Assembly (NCBI RefSeq): GCF_000296775.1
Contig: NZ_AJLE01000003.1
Coordinates: 62,001 to 126,000 of the forward strand
Direction: 5' to 3'
Source: Sulfurovum sp. AR
Lineage (GTDB): Bacteria > Campylobacterota > Campylobacteria > Campylobacterales > Sulfurovaceae
DNA length: 64,000 nt
Positions 7,559-16,254 of the stretch are shown in pieces (positions within the stretch are counted from its first letter, which is position 1; each line of letters begins with the position of its first letter). A model generated the notes under the pieces. The model searched no databases. It saw only the letters and a program-made list of their open reading frames with translations, and had not been told where the DNA came from. The translations under genes and the position numbers were made by a program.

Positions 7559-10021
7559 ATGAGAATCGTGATCATAGGCGGTGGGATCGCTGCAGCTTAC
7601 ATGGCCAACTCGATTTTAGAGAAGGCGCGCAAGTATGAAATATTGATCGTATCAAAAGAATCAAATCCTCCCTATGATCGAATCCATCTATGCTCCCTGA
7701 TCAATGGTATTTCGGATATTAAAGACATCGCCTTGCCTCTTCCTCCTGGTGTCCAACTTGAACTTGATTCTGAAGTCATCCAAATAGACAAAGAAGCCAA
7801 ACGAATCTACACAAAGAATTCGAGTTTCAGCTATGATATTCTCATCATCGCAACCGGTTCTGATCCCAGAACCCTCTTTGATATTGAGGGTATAAAAAAT
7901 GCCAGGACCTTTAGAAGTGCTGCTGACAGTGAATGTATAGCTGAATGCAGCAAGGGCAAAAATGTGGTCATGATGGGTGTAGGTCCTATTGGGCTGGAGC
8001 TTCTAGACACACTTTGCGGATTGGAGGGGCCTGAAAAGATCTATCTTGTCTCACGCGGTATGCACCTTTATGATAAAGCACTCACTCCTGTTGCTGTAGA
8101 GATGATGAAGAAGATCTATGAAGAGAGTGACTCCCGTGTTCAGATATTGCTTGAAGAAGAGATCATCGATAAAAAGATCGAGGGCGATGAGATCACACAG
8201 GTAATTATGAAATCACACACTATAGATAATCCTTTTGTTATTTTTGGAGTGGGGATCACACCGAGTACTGAGTGTGCGAAAGGGACCCTTGATATAGATA
8301 AAGGCATCCTTGTGGATGAACATATGCGTACCTCAGATCCACACATATATGCCGTTGGCGAAGTCGCACAGATGCCGGATGGTTATATCGCAGGAAGGGT
8401 CAGAGAGTGTACCCTTCAGGCAGATGCCGCTATAGATTCTATATTTGAGATCGAAGGTGAGGGATTTAAAGAGTTTGTGACGGTTGACGGACTCAAAGTT
8501 GGTTCTTTTTTGCTTGCAGATGTCACCTCGACACTGTATGATCCCAAAGATAAAGATAATGAAGATATTGTGATTTCATCAAAGCAGGAAGAACGTATCG
8601 ATCAGTATATTATGAATAAGGATAAGCTGGTCCGTTTTATTGGCATCAATACGAACGTTGATGTGATAGAGTTGAAAAGAATGATGGAAGAGGATAAAAA
8701 GATCGATACCTCTTCTTTTTATTCCAATCGTCTTGTCAGTAAGCGCGGTAGACTAATCTGTAGCTGTGTAGGAAGCTATAAGAACGACCTTGTTGATATC
8801 ATAAAGACCAACTGTGTTGAGAATTTTGCAGAACTAAAGTCCTTTAGTGAAGCTGGACGGGTCTGCGGACGTTGCAAGAAAGATGTGGAACAGTTGATCA
8901 TAGATACTCCAGTCGATCCCGAAGAGGCACGACGTATCAAAGCTGAACGAGAAGAAAGGAAAAAGGCAGAAGAACTGAAAAAAGTCCAGCGTCGTATTGA
9001 CAAATATAATGCCTTACATCCAAAGAACCAGATAGAGGGTGAGAACCTTCAAGAAGCAATAAAAGCCTTTGATCTGAAAAAGGAATACAATAGCTGGGTC
9101 TCCATGATCACTGCAAATATGCGTCTAGGACCAGAATATGAAGAGCTGGTCGGCCAAGGTCTTGAACAATTGAACAAGATACCGATCATCTGGCTGGAAC
9201 TGGCCGACTGTACGGGAAACTCAGAAGGCTTTATCAAATCCGCTCACCCCAAGGTAGAAGACCTTATTTTGAAATATATCTCTTTGGATTATCATGAGCT
9301 TCTTATGGCGGCATCTGGAGATCGGTCAGAATCGGTACTCCAGAGTATTATTGAAAATGATGCAGGCAGATATATCCTGATGGTAGAGGGCGCTGTTCCT
9401 TTGGGGATGGAAGGAAAATTTCTGAGGATCGGACCAAAGGGCGAGACAGGACATGACTTGCTCAAGCGTGTTGCACAAAACGCAGCAGCCGTACTTGCTG
9501 TAGGCTCATGTGCATTTGACGGCGGTGTTGTAGCGGCAAAGCCCAATCCGACCGGTGCGGTAGGTGTTGCGGAAGCCTTGGGAAGGGATGACATCATCAA
9601 TCTTCCGGGCTGTCCGGTCAATCCGATCAATATTGTAGGGACTTTACTGCACTACATTATGTTCGGTGAACTTCCGAAGCTTGACGAGAAAAACCGTCCT
9701 GAGTGGGCCTATGGTTTCAGGATCCATGACAATTGTGAAAGACGCGGCCATTATGAGCTGGGTGAATTTGTTGAGGAGTGGGGTGATGAAGGAGCAAAAA
9801 AAGGCTGGTGTCTCTTCAAAATGGGATGCAAGGGCCCTTATGCCCATCTGAACTGCTCTTTGGTAAAGTTCAATGAAGGAACAAGCTGGCCGGTGCAGGC
9901 AGGACACGGATGTTTCGGCTGTGGACTTGGAAAGATCGCATTTGACCATTTGGCAAACCACAGAGAAGTGGACGATGAGACAAAAAAACTCTTAGAAGAT
10001 GCAGGAGCCAACGATGGCTAG
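7559..10021 (+). CDS. NirB-like FAD reductase / [2Fe-2S] / [NiFe]-hydrogenase small subunit fusion
   Basis: One uninterrupted 820-residue frame joins three modules. Residues about 1-290 are a pyridine-nucleotide-disulfide/nitrite-reductase-like flavoprotein: GGGIAAAYMA for FAD, PPYDRIHLCSL as in NirB, ATGSDPR, GVGPIGLE for NAD(P)H, and YAVGEVA. Residues about 395-450 are a BFD-type [2Fe-2S] domain with Cys401/Cys403 and Cys436/Cys439. After a charged helical linker (about 450-535), residues about 540-820 are a [NiFe]-hydrogenase small subunit. Its proximal-cluster positions are Cys551, Asn554, Cys651 and Cys685. The medial and distal cluster motifs (HDNCERRGHYELG, WCLFKMGCKGP, GHGCFGCG) are intact. 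There is no Tat signal or C-terminal anchor, so the enzyme should be cytoplasmic. The likely job is exchange of electrons between H2 and NAD(P) or another carrier. The partner is the overlapping large-subunit gene. Electron route and direction are inference. Confidence 0.9.
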   Translation: MRIVIIGGGIAAAYMANSILEKARKYEILIVSKESNPPYDRIHLCSLINGISDIKDIALPLPPGVQLELDSEVIQIDKEAKRIYTKNSSFSYDILIIATGSDPRTLFDIEGIKNARTFRSAADSECIAECSKGKNVVMMGVGPIGLELLDTLCGLEGPEKIYLVSRGMHLYDKALTPVAVEMMKKIYEESDSRVQILLEEEIIDKKIEGDEITQVIMKSHTIDNPFVIFGVGITPSTECAKGTLDIDKGILVDEHMRTSDPHIYAVGEVAQMPDGYIAGRVRECTLQADAAIDSIFEIEGEGFKEFVTVDGLKVGSFLLADVTSTLYDPKDKDNEDIVISSKQEERIDQYIMNKDKLVRFIGINTNVDVIELKRMMEEDKKIDTSSFYSNRLVSKRGRLICSCVGSYKNDLVDIIKTNCVENFAELKSFSEAGRVCGRCKKDVEQLIIDTPVDPEEARRIKAEREERKKAEELKKVQRRIDKYNALHPKNQIEGENLQEAIKAFDLKKEYNSWVSMITANMRLGPEYEELVGQGLEQLNKIPIIWLELADCTGNSEGFIKSAHPKVEDLILKYISLDYHELLMAASGDRSESVLQSIIENDAGRYILMVEGAVPLGMEGKFLRIGPKGETGHDLLKRVAQNAAAVLAVGSCAFDGGVVAAKPNPTGAVGVAEALGRDDIINLPGCPVNPINIVGTLLHYIMFGELPKLDEKNRPEWAYGFRIHDNCERRGHYELGEFVEEWGDEGAKKGWCLFKMGCKGPYAHLNCSLVKFNEGTSWPVQAGHGCFGCGLGKIAFDHLANHREVDDETKKLLEDAGANDG

Positions 10022-11708
10022 TCGTAAAATTGTGATAGATCCCATTACAAGGATCGAAGGGCATTTGCGTATCGAGGTCGAAGTCGATGAGAACAATGTG
10101 GTCACTGAAGCATGGGCTTCGGGACAGTTGTTCCGCGGTATAGAGATGATCTTGAAAGGACGTGATCCACGCGATGTCGGACTGATCGCTCAGCGTATTT
10201 GCGGGGTCTGTACCAATGTGCATTACCGCGCTTCCATCAGTGCGGTAGAAGATGCGTACAATATCGCCTTGCCGAAAAATGCAGAGATCATTAGAGATTT
10301 GGTGACACTGGCACTTTTTGTTCAAGATCATATTGTTCATTATTACCATCTGCATTCTCTTGATTATGTGGATGTGGTATCCGCCCTTGAAGCTACCCCA
10401 GAAAAAGCATCACAGGTCGCAAAAGCATACCATGAGCACCCCTATCTAAGTTCAGCTGAACATTTGAAAAGTGTGCAGGAAAAGTTAGATTCATTTGTCA
10501 AAGCAGGACGGCTCGGTCTATTTGCCAACGGTTACTGGGGTCATTCATCCTATAAGTTCACACCGGAAGAGAACCTGGTACATATGAGCCATTATCTCGA
10601 AGCTTTGAACATCCAGCGTGAGATGAGTAAGGCTATTGCAATCTTTGCAGGCAAGACACCGCATCCTCAAAACCTAGTGGTCGGCGGAGTAACAAGCGTG
10701 GCAGACATGCTTAACCCTCAACGGCTGAATGACTTTATGTTTATCCTCAAAGAAACACGTGACTTTATCGAGCGTGCTTATATTCCTGATATCAAAATGG
10801 CAGTAAAGGCTTATAAACATGAGATAAAATCCGGTTTTGGAAGAGGAAGCGGTAATTTTATGGCGGTCGGTGGTTACAGTTTCGGAAAGTCAGAACAGCT
10901 GTTTGAAGGTGGAGTGATCTATGCGCATGATTTTAAGACCATAGACGATTTCGATGAAGCATACATCACTGAAGAAGCCTCACGTTCTTGGTACGAACAA
11001 GATGCACCCCTATCGCCGTATGATGGAGAGACCACACCTTTTTATACGGACCTGAATGATGATGGAAGCCTAAAAACAGAGGGTAAATACAGCTGGGTCA
11101 AAGCGCCTCGCTATAAAGGCAGACCGATGGAAGTTGGACCTGTTGCACGTATGATTATGGGCTACAGCAAAGGATCTAAGACCATAAAACCTTACATGCA
11201 GAACTTTATGGATGCAACAGGCCTCGAGCTTGTAGATTTTTCTACAACATTGGGACGCAATGCGGCGCGTGCTGTAGAGTCTCAGGTCTGTTGTGACCAT
11301 ATCTTTGATTTTTGCAGCGAGCTTATCGAAAATATCAAATACTATGATGAAGAGACGTGGACAAAGTATGTCTTCGAAGCACTCCCTTCAGAGTCAAAAG
11401 GACGTGGGATCTTTGAAGTCCCTCGCGGAGTACTGTCACATTTTGTCTGTATAGAAGATGCCAAGATATCCAATTATCAGGCCGTTGTTCCGACCACATG
11501 GAACGCTTCACCCAAGGATGCCTCAGGTATCCGAGGGCCTTATGAAGAGTCACTTATCGGTATCACACTTGCCGATCCTTCCAATCCGTTGGAAGTGTTG
11601 CGGGTAGTGCATTCCTTTGATCCCTGTCTGGCATGTGCAGTGCATGTCATGGATATAAAAGGCAATGACATCGGTCAATATAAGATCAATGCCTCTTGTG
11701 CTATTTAA
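10014..11708 (+). CDS. [NiFe]-hydrogenase large subunit
   Basis: A 564-residue catalytic subunit carrying the Ni-Fe(CN)2CO centre that splits or forms H2. All active-site ligands are present: Cys63 and Cys66 in RICGVC, and Cys538 and Cys541 in DPCLACAVH. His544 is the expected maturation cleavage point, leaving a 20-residue C-terminal extension to be removed by an endopeptidase (not in the window). I place the start at the ATG at 10014 (MASRKIVIDPITRIEGH). It has AGGAG 8 nt upstream and overlaps the small-subunit stop by 8 nt. An in-frame ATG at 9999 would add five residues with no family match. No cytochrome b or hyp genes follow, consistent with a soluble enzyme. It converges on metK with a 10-nt gap. 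Confidence 0.95.
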   Translation: MASRKIVIDPITRIEGHLRIEVEVDENNVVTEAWASGQLFRGIEMILKGRDPRDVGLIAQRICGVCTNVHYRASISAVEDAYNIALPKNAEIIRDLVTLALFVQDHIVHYYHLHSLDYVDVVSALEATPEKASQVAKAYHEHPYLSSAEHLKSVQEKLDSFVKAGRLGLFANGYWGHSSYKFTPEENLVHMSHYLEALNIQREMSKAIAIFAGKTPHPQNLVVGGVTSVADMLNPQRLNDFMFILKETRDFIERAYIPDIKMAVKAYKHEIKSGFGRGSGNFMAVGGYSFGKSEQLFEGGVIYAHDFKTIDDFDEAYITEEASRSWYEQDAPLSPYDGETTPFYTDLNDDGSLKTEGKYSWVKAPRYKGRPMEVGPVARMIMGYSKGSKTIKPYMQNFMDATGLELVDFSTTLGRNAARAVESQVCCDHIFDFCSELIENIKYYDEETWTKYVFEALPSESKGRGIFEVPRGVLSHFVCIEDAKISNYQAVVPTTWNASPKDASGIRGPYEESLIGITLADPSNPLEVLRVVHSFDPCLACAVHVMDIKGNDIGQYKINASCAI

Positions 11709-11718
11709 ACGTGTGTAG

Positions 11719-12921
11719 CTACGCTTTTAAAGTACTAAACCAATCCAGTTCATCCAATGCTTCCCATGGATACTCTGCATAGCCTATCTGGCCTTTTGCC
11801 GCGATATCGGCATATAAAAATCGTTCTTGACCTGGACGATCCAGACCAAATTTCTGGGTGATCCATCTAGGCGTCAGCGTAAATTTCTCTGCGATGATCT
11901 GAGAGAGTTCTTCGTCTTTGAGCTCCGTTAACCCCGTATGCAGGGTGTCGACAGTGACTGAAGAAGGCCTGGTCTCTGCAATCACATAAGAGAGCTGTAC
12001 CAGTGCCTTCTTGGCAAGCCCAGCGGCAACAATGTGTTTAGCAAGCCATCTAGCCGCATAAAGTGCTGTACGATCCACTTTCGTATAGTCTTTGGAACTT
12101 TGTGATCCTCCACCGATAGGCGCATATCCGCCATAGGTGTCACATACGACTTTTCTACCTGTCAAACCCGAGTCTGCAATGGGTGAATGCTGTACAAATC
12201 TGCCTGTATTGTTGATATAAAACTCTATACGTTTCTCATCAAAATGCCCTACTTCAAAGTTTACGTTCTCTGTGATGATCTTTTTGACCAAACGCTTTAC
12301 TTCTTCCTGTGCTATAGCTTTGTTATGGGCAATAGCCACGATGATCTTTGCAATATGCTGAGGCATGCAATGATCAAAATTATCCTTCGTTTCATAGTCC
12401 ATGACCACTTGAGTTTTCATATCCACACCGAATGTCTCTGGATGTTTAAGTGCATAGGCATAGAGTACATCTCTTATCTCTCTGGCATAGGAAAAGGCAC
12501 TGGGCATATAATCTTCTCTTTCAGTGTTGGCATATCCAAACATCATTCCCTGATCCCCGGCCCCTATCTCATGATCTTTCTTTTCCACTCCCATTGTGAT
12601 ATCTGGTGATTGTGTACTGACATAGACATGTACCTCTGCCTCATCAGGGAAAAAGGTTTCACCTCTCTCAAACCCTGCTTCAGGATATCCTATCTTTTTA
12701 AGTGCTTTGATGGCGATCTCTTCATAAAAAGCATCATTCACAGCGACTTTTGTTTTTACTTCACCACCTATAATGATATGTTTTCCACTGATAAACACTT
12801 CTGTTGCTACTTTAGCATCTGGATCACGTTGCAGCAGCGTATCTACGATACTGTCCGCAATGATATCTGCACACTTGTCAGGATGACCTGCCGAAACGGA
12901 TTCTGAAGTAAAAAGGTACAA
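11719..12921 (-). CDS. metK: S-adenosylmethionine synthetase
   Basis: Makes S-adenosylmethionine from ATP and methionine in the cytoplasm. The protein of 400 residues has the family layout: LFTSESVSAGHPDKCAD at the N-terminus, GAGDQGMMFGYA in the middle, and the substrate-loop motif GGGSQSSKDYTKVDR. It is a little longer than the E. coli type, as in some Campylobacterota relatives. The start is TTG at 12921-12919, supported by AGGAG 5 nt upstream and by the conserved N-terminus beginning immediately. No ATG precedes the conserved motif. It converges on the hydrogenase large-subunit gene. Confidence 0.96.
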   Translation of the reverse strand: MYLFTSESVSAGHPDKCADIIADSIVDTLLQRDPDAKVATEVFISGKHIIIGGEVKTKVAVNDAFYEEIAIKALKKIGYPEAGFERGETFFPDEAEVHVYVSTQSPDITMGVEKKDHEIGAGDQGMMFGYANTEREDYMPSAFSYAREIRDVLYAYALKHPETFGVDMKTQVVMDYETKDNFDHCMPQHIAKIIVAIAHNKAIAQEEVKRLVKKIITENVNFEVGHFDEKRIEFYINNTGRFVQHSPIADSGLTGRKVVCDTYGGYAPIGGGSQSSKDYTKVDRTALYAARWLAKHIVAAGLAKKALVQLSYVIAETRPSSVTVDTLHTGLTELKDEELSQIIAEKFTLTPRWITQKFGLDRPGQERFLYADIAAKGQIGYAEYPWEALDELDWFSTLKA

Positions 12922-12985
12922 CCTATCTCCTTTTTTTATTTTTTACCTGTTCTTATCATAACAGACAATAGATTAGCGGATACTT

Positions 12986-13513
12986 TCATGATACACCTTC
13001 TATGGCTTTTATAAATAAGTCTCTGTCACTATTATTATGAAACACAAAATGCACCTGCATGTTCTTATTTTCATTCAAAAAATGACTCACCACTTCATAG
13101 GCTATTATTGCCGCTTTGTCTTTAGGATAGCCGTATATGCCTGTAGAAATAGCAGGGAAAGCAACATCCTTACACCCTAGTCTATGAGCCAGTTCAAGTG
13201 ATTTTCTATAACATGAGGCCAACAGGTCTAAGCAATCCTCACCGCACTGATGATAGATCGGTCCTACTGTATGAATGACATAATTTGAAGGCAAGTTACC
13301 TGCATTAGTGGCTACAGATTCTCCGGTAGGCAAACCTTCAGGATAACTCTCTTGGCGAACTTGTTCGCATGCTTCAAGGATTTTGGGACCCCCTGCTCTG
13401 TGGATAGCACCATCTACACCGCCACCGCCCATGAGCGAACTGTTTGCGGCATTTACGATAGCGCAGACTTTTTCTTTTGTAATATCACCTGTCTTGATAA
13501 TGATCCTATCCAT
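12986..13513 (-). CDS. Macro-domain protein (ADP-ribose / O-acetyl-ADP-ribose hydrolase type)
   Basis: A 175-residue stand-alone macro domain of the YmdB/MacroD type, which binds ADP-ribose and often removes acetyl or ADP-ribosyl groups. Visible motifs are GDITKEKVCAIVNAANSSLMGGGGVDGAIHRAGG (residues about 8-42), the loop TGESVATNAGNLP, the HTVGP strand, and SISTGIYGYP-like AISTGIYGYPKDKAA. These include the catalytic-loop Asn and the GGGVDGAI loop of MacroD-type hydrolases. It lies downstream of metK's promoter side on the same strand. A functional tie is not evident. Substrate is inferred from family. Confidence 0.9.
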   Translation of the reverse strand: MDRIIIKTGDITKEKVCAIVNAANSSLMGGGGVDGAIHRAGGPKILEACEQVRQESYPEGLPTGESVATNAGNLPSNYVIHTVGPIYHQCGEDCLDLLASCYRKSLELAHRLGCKDVAFPAISTGIYGYPKDKAAIIAYEVVSHFLNENKNMQVHFVFHNNSDRDLFIKAIEGVS

Positions 13514-13572
13514 CCTTTTGCCTTTAAAAAAGATTTACCCTATAATATCATAAAGTAAGGAGCATCGTTATC

Positions 13573-13797
13573 ATGACAGATATTGGGAAGAGTCTTATCT
13601 TTATGGGTGTGGTGATCATCATTCTAGGTATACTTCTACTCTTTAGTGAAAAACTCCCTTTTAACCTTGGCAGACTTCCCGGTGATATCTCCTTCAAAAA
13701 AGAGAATTTTTCCTTTTATTTTCCAATCACAACGTCTATCTTGATCAGTATTATTTTATCACTATTGTTCTATCTCTTTGGCAAGTTCTTTAAATAA
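13573..13797 (+). CDS. DUF2905 small membrane protein
   Basis: A 74-residue protein with two transmembrane helices (about 6-24 and 49-71). Between them is the conserved loop LGRLPGDISFKKENFSFYFPI that marks the DUF2905 family. The function of the family is unknown. The ATG has AAGGAG about 11 nt upstream. It is followed 41 nt later by another membrane protein gene on the same strand. Confidence 0.85.
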   Translation: MTDIGKSLIFMGVVIIILGILLLFSEKLPFNLGRLPGDISFKKENFSFYFPITTSILISIILSLLFYLFGKFFK

Positions 13798-13838
13798 GAA
13801 CTTCTAATATATAATACTATAGAGAGAAGGAGAAAGCT

Positions 13839-14438
13839 ATGCCCAAATCACATAAAGTCGTATTTACCATCTATATTATTGTTTGGACCATCATGGCGAT
13901 CAATCCAAAATATCCGCAGGACTGGCTGCTTGAAAATGTATTGGTATTCATTTTTTTTCCTTTTATTTTCTTGATGGACAAAAAATATCACTATACACTG
14001 CCAAGTCTTGTATTACTTCTGATATTTGCCAGTTTACACTCTCTGGGTTCACACTATACCTATGCGGAAATGGAACACTTCAATGCCATCACGCATTTTT
14101 TTGGATTTGAAAGAAACCATTTTGACCGTTTAGTACATTTTCTTTTCGGCCTTCTGGTTTTTAGAATTTTGTTTGAAATGATCAGTTCATCAGCTACGAC
14201 ACTAAAAACTGCCCTGCTCTTCACATTGACAATGGTGATTTCTATTTCCACTTTTTACGAAATGCTTGAGTGGTTGGCAGCAGTGATACTCCACCCTGAA
14301 CTCGGTATGGCTTTTTTAGGCACACAGGGAGATGTTTGGGATGCACATAAAGATACCGCACTTGCAATGATAGGTGCTTTGATAAATATTGTTTTTTATC
14401 AAAGCTATAAACATTTATGGCTATTGAAAAAAGGATAA
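13839..14438 (+). CDS. DUF2238 / YjdF-like integral membrane protein
   Basis: A 199-residue protein with about five to six hydrophobic helices. It has conserved polar positions: a FERNHFDRLVHFLFG stretch (about 87-101), FYEMLEWLAA (about 140-149), and GTQGDVWDAHKDTALAMIGA (about 160-179). This pattern matches the DUF2238/YjdF family of inner-membrane proteins, whose function is not established. The start is ATG with GAAGGAGAAAG just upstream. It converges with the lipoprotein gene at 14462 across 23 nt. Confidence 0.82.
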   Translation: MPKSHKVVFTIYIIVWTIMAINPKYPQDWLLENVLVFIFFPFIFLMDKKYHYTLPSLVLLLIFASLHSLGSHYTYAEMEHFNAITHFFGFERNHFDRLVHFLFGLLVFRILFEMISSSATTLKTALLFTLTMVISISTFYEMLEWLAAVILHPELGMAFLGTQGDVWDAHKDTALAMIGALINIVFYQSYKHLWLLKKG

Positions 14439-14461
14439 GGTCTATATAAAAAAACTGTGTG

Positions 14462-15196
14462 TTATAACCCCAGTCTCTTTTTCTTGTATTTTACAATGCG
14501 TCCGTCATCATCTGCAAGATAAACATTGCCTTTCGCATCAAAGGCTATACCTTCCCAGGCTCCCTTTGCTAATTTGACTTTTTGTACGATTTTCTTCTTT
14601 TGTAGATCATATTTGATCAGAAGATCCTTTTTATCACTCACCATATAAAGATATCCGTCATGATAGCAAAGTCCTGCAGTATCAGCGACACGATGTTCAA
14701 TCACATCAACGATCTTTGAAGGAGAAGGCATCAATCTTACTACAGCAATGAATGATCTTTTTTTCTTGTTGGATTGTTTGGCCAGATAAATACTGTTGCC
14801 AACTTTCGTGATACCTTCTACCCCTGATTTTTTACTAATCAGCGATAACTTTTTTCCATGATACATGGTATCCAAAGGAATTTCCTTCTTTTCACCTGTC
14901 TGAGTATCAACAAGCAACATTCCTTTATTTTCAACTGCAAATATCATCTGTGACTCTTCACATACAACACCTTCTAGATCATACTTTCCTAACTTTGTGT
15001 GTTGGAGTATCTTTCCTTTTCGAGAGATCTTATAGTAGGTCCCTTCATCATTGGCAACAACAAGTGTATCATCGCTGCTGCAGTAACTTATACCAGAAGC
15101 TTCCGGGATGTGTGCGATCACCTTTCCCTCTGGGGAAGCACAGGCACTTACCAGTAATACTAAAGGAACTAGAAAATAATATTTTATATATGGCAA
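14462..15196 (-). CDS. SdiA-regulated-like beta-propeller lipoprotein
   Basis: A 244-residue secreted lipoprotein: signal peptide with lipobox LLVSAC, lipidated Cys at residue 19. The remainder shows repeated short beta-strand units such as TLVVANDEGTYYKISRKGK, YLYMVSDKKDLLIKYDLQKKK and NVYLADDDGRIVKYKKK. These resemble the SdiA-regulated propeller family. The start is TTG at 15196, inside the last codons of the upstream phosphofructokinase gene (13-nt overlap), with GGAAGAG 7 nt before it. This implies translational coupling. A function in the periplasm or outer membrane is likely, but its ligand is unknown. Confidence 0.75.
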   Translation of the reverse strand: MPYIKYYFLVPLVLLVSACASPEGKVIAHIPEASGISYCSSDDTLVVANDEGTYYKISRKGKILQHTKLGKYDLEGVVCEESQMIFAVENKGMLLVDTQTGEKKEIPLDTMYHGKKLSLISKKSGVEGITKVGNSIYLAKQSNKKKRSFIAVVRLMPSPSKIVDVIEHRVADTAGLCYHDGYLYMVSDKKDLLIKYDLQKKKIVQKVKLAKGAWEGIAFDAKGNVYLADDDGRIVKYKKKRLGL

Positions 15197-16155
15197 CCGA
15201 ATTCTCTTCCGAGTTTCAGCAACTCCGGGTTTATCTGGTATTTTTTATACGCTACTTCTTCTATCTTTTTATGGTTGAATCCACCATCACCATAACAGAT
15301 AACTGAACTCTTATTTCCCTCAAGCAATCCATTTATAGCCTGGGTCACAAAATGAAAAGCCATAAGGCGGTCATACACGGTAGTATTCCCTCCGCGTTGT
15401 ATGTGACCCAACACTGTAATACGGGATTCTACTCCTAGCTCCTCTTCAAACCACTGTGCGACTTCTTCAGAGTTTTTCAAAGCTTCAGAGACCACTGCGA
15501 TAAAATAGTCTCTTCCCTCTATCCTCTGTTTTTGAAAACATGATTTATAGTTGTCCAGATCATAGGGAATTTCCGGTATTAAGCACATCTCTGCCCCAGA
15601 GGTCAGTGCTGAGACAAGTGCCAGGTATCCAGACTCTCTACCCATCGCTTCTATGACAAATGCACGGCTAAAGGATGATGCCGTATCTCTGATTGAGTCT
15701 ATGGCATACTTAATGACATTGAGTGCTGTATCTACCCCAAGACAGTACTCTGTTCCAGCAATATCATTGTCGATAGTAGCAGGGATACCGGCAAAACTTA
15801 AACCTTCACTCTCATCACTCAATGCCTGCATCCCTTTAAATGAACCATCACCACCCAAAACGACCAAATATCCTATGTTATGAGATTTTAGGTTATCAAT
15901 TGCCTGTTTGCGATAGGATTGTTCCATAAAACGTTTTGAACGGGAAGAGTGTATTTTGGTACCTCCTCTGGAAATAATACCTGCAACATCACTGTAACAT
16001 GCCTCATAGATGTTGTTATCTATCAAACCATCAAAACCATGATCAACGAAATAGGGTCTAAGTCCTTTTCCAATGCTGTATTCAACAAAACGCTTTAAAG
16101 CAGCATTCATTCCTGAAACATCACCACCGGAACAGAGTATGGCTATATTTTTCAT
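15184..16155 (-). CDS. pfkA: 6-phosphofructokinase
   Basis: Phosphorylates fructose-6-phosphate to fructose-1,6-bisphosphate, the committed step of the Embden-Meyerhof route. The 323-residue length is normal for bacterial PfkA. Motifs are GGDVSGMNAALK at the N-terminus, GGDGSFKG (ATP site), the catalytic TIDNDIAGTEYCLGVDTAL, and LGHIQRGG near residue 250. The GGDGS form suggests ATP rather than pyrophosphate as phosphoryl donor. It is noteworthy here because a complete Entner-Doudoroff gene set lies in the same window, and many Campylobacterota lack this enzyme. The ATG has AGGCGTAGG just upstream. It overlaps the downstream lipoprotein gene. Confidence 0.93.
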   Translation of the reverse strand: MKNIAILCSGGDVSGMNAALKRFVEYSIGKGLRPYFVDHGFDGLIDNNIYEACYSDVAGIISRGGTKIHSSRSKRFMEQSYRKQAIDNLKSHNIGYLVVLGGDGSFKGMQALSDESEGLSFAGIPATIDNDIAGTEYCLGVDTALNVIKYAIDSIRDTASSFSRAFVIEAMGRESGYLALVSALTSGAEMCLIPEIPYDLDNYKSCFQKQRIEGRDYFIAVVSEALKNSEEVAQWFEEELGVESRITVLGHIQRGGNTTVYDRLMAFHFVTQAINGLLEGNKSSVICYGDGGFNHKKIEEVAYKKYQINPELLKLGREFGCHI

Positions 16156-16230
16156 CCTACGCCTTTTATAAAATGATTATAAAAAATTATACCATTAAAA
16201 GTATTCAAAGTAATTCAGTTAAAAAATATG

Positions 16231-16236
16231 TATAAT
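16231..16236 (+). promoter_or_regulatory. -10 box that fixes the start of the LOG-family gene
   Basis: TATAAT 18 nt before the ATG at 16255. It overlaps an in-frame ATG at 16228, which therefore cannot be in the transcript. An AGAGGT ribosome site lies between it and 16255. Confidence 0.6.
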
Positions 16237-16254
16237 AACTTTAGAGGTATCCGT

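Noticed and set aside
7559-10021. Fusion caused by an assembly or sequencing error joining two genes
   Set aside because: The linker is a plausible charged helix of about 85 residues with no frame break or signal for an internal start, and all three domains stay in one frame. An error would need to remove a stop and a start precisely.
11700-11740. Bidirectional terminator between the hydrogenase large-subunit gene and metK
   Set aside because: TTTAAA...TTTAAA flanks a short GTAGCTAC palindrome, but the stem is imperfect and short. Too weak to list.
12922-12985. SAM-type riboswitch before metK
   Set aside because: The gap upstream of metK is 64 nt with poly-T/A tracts and no SAM-aptamer-like stems.
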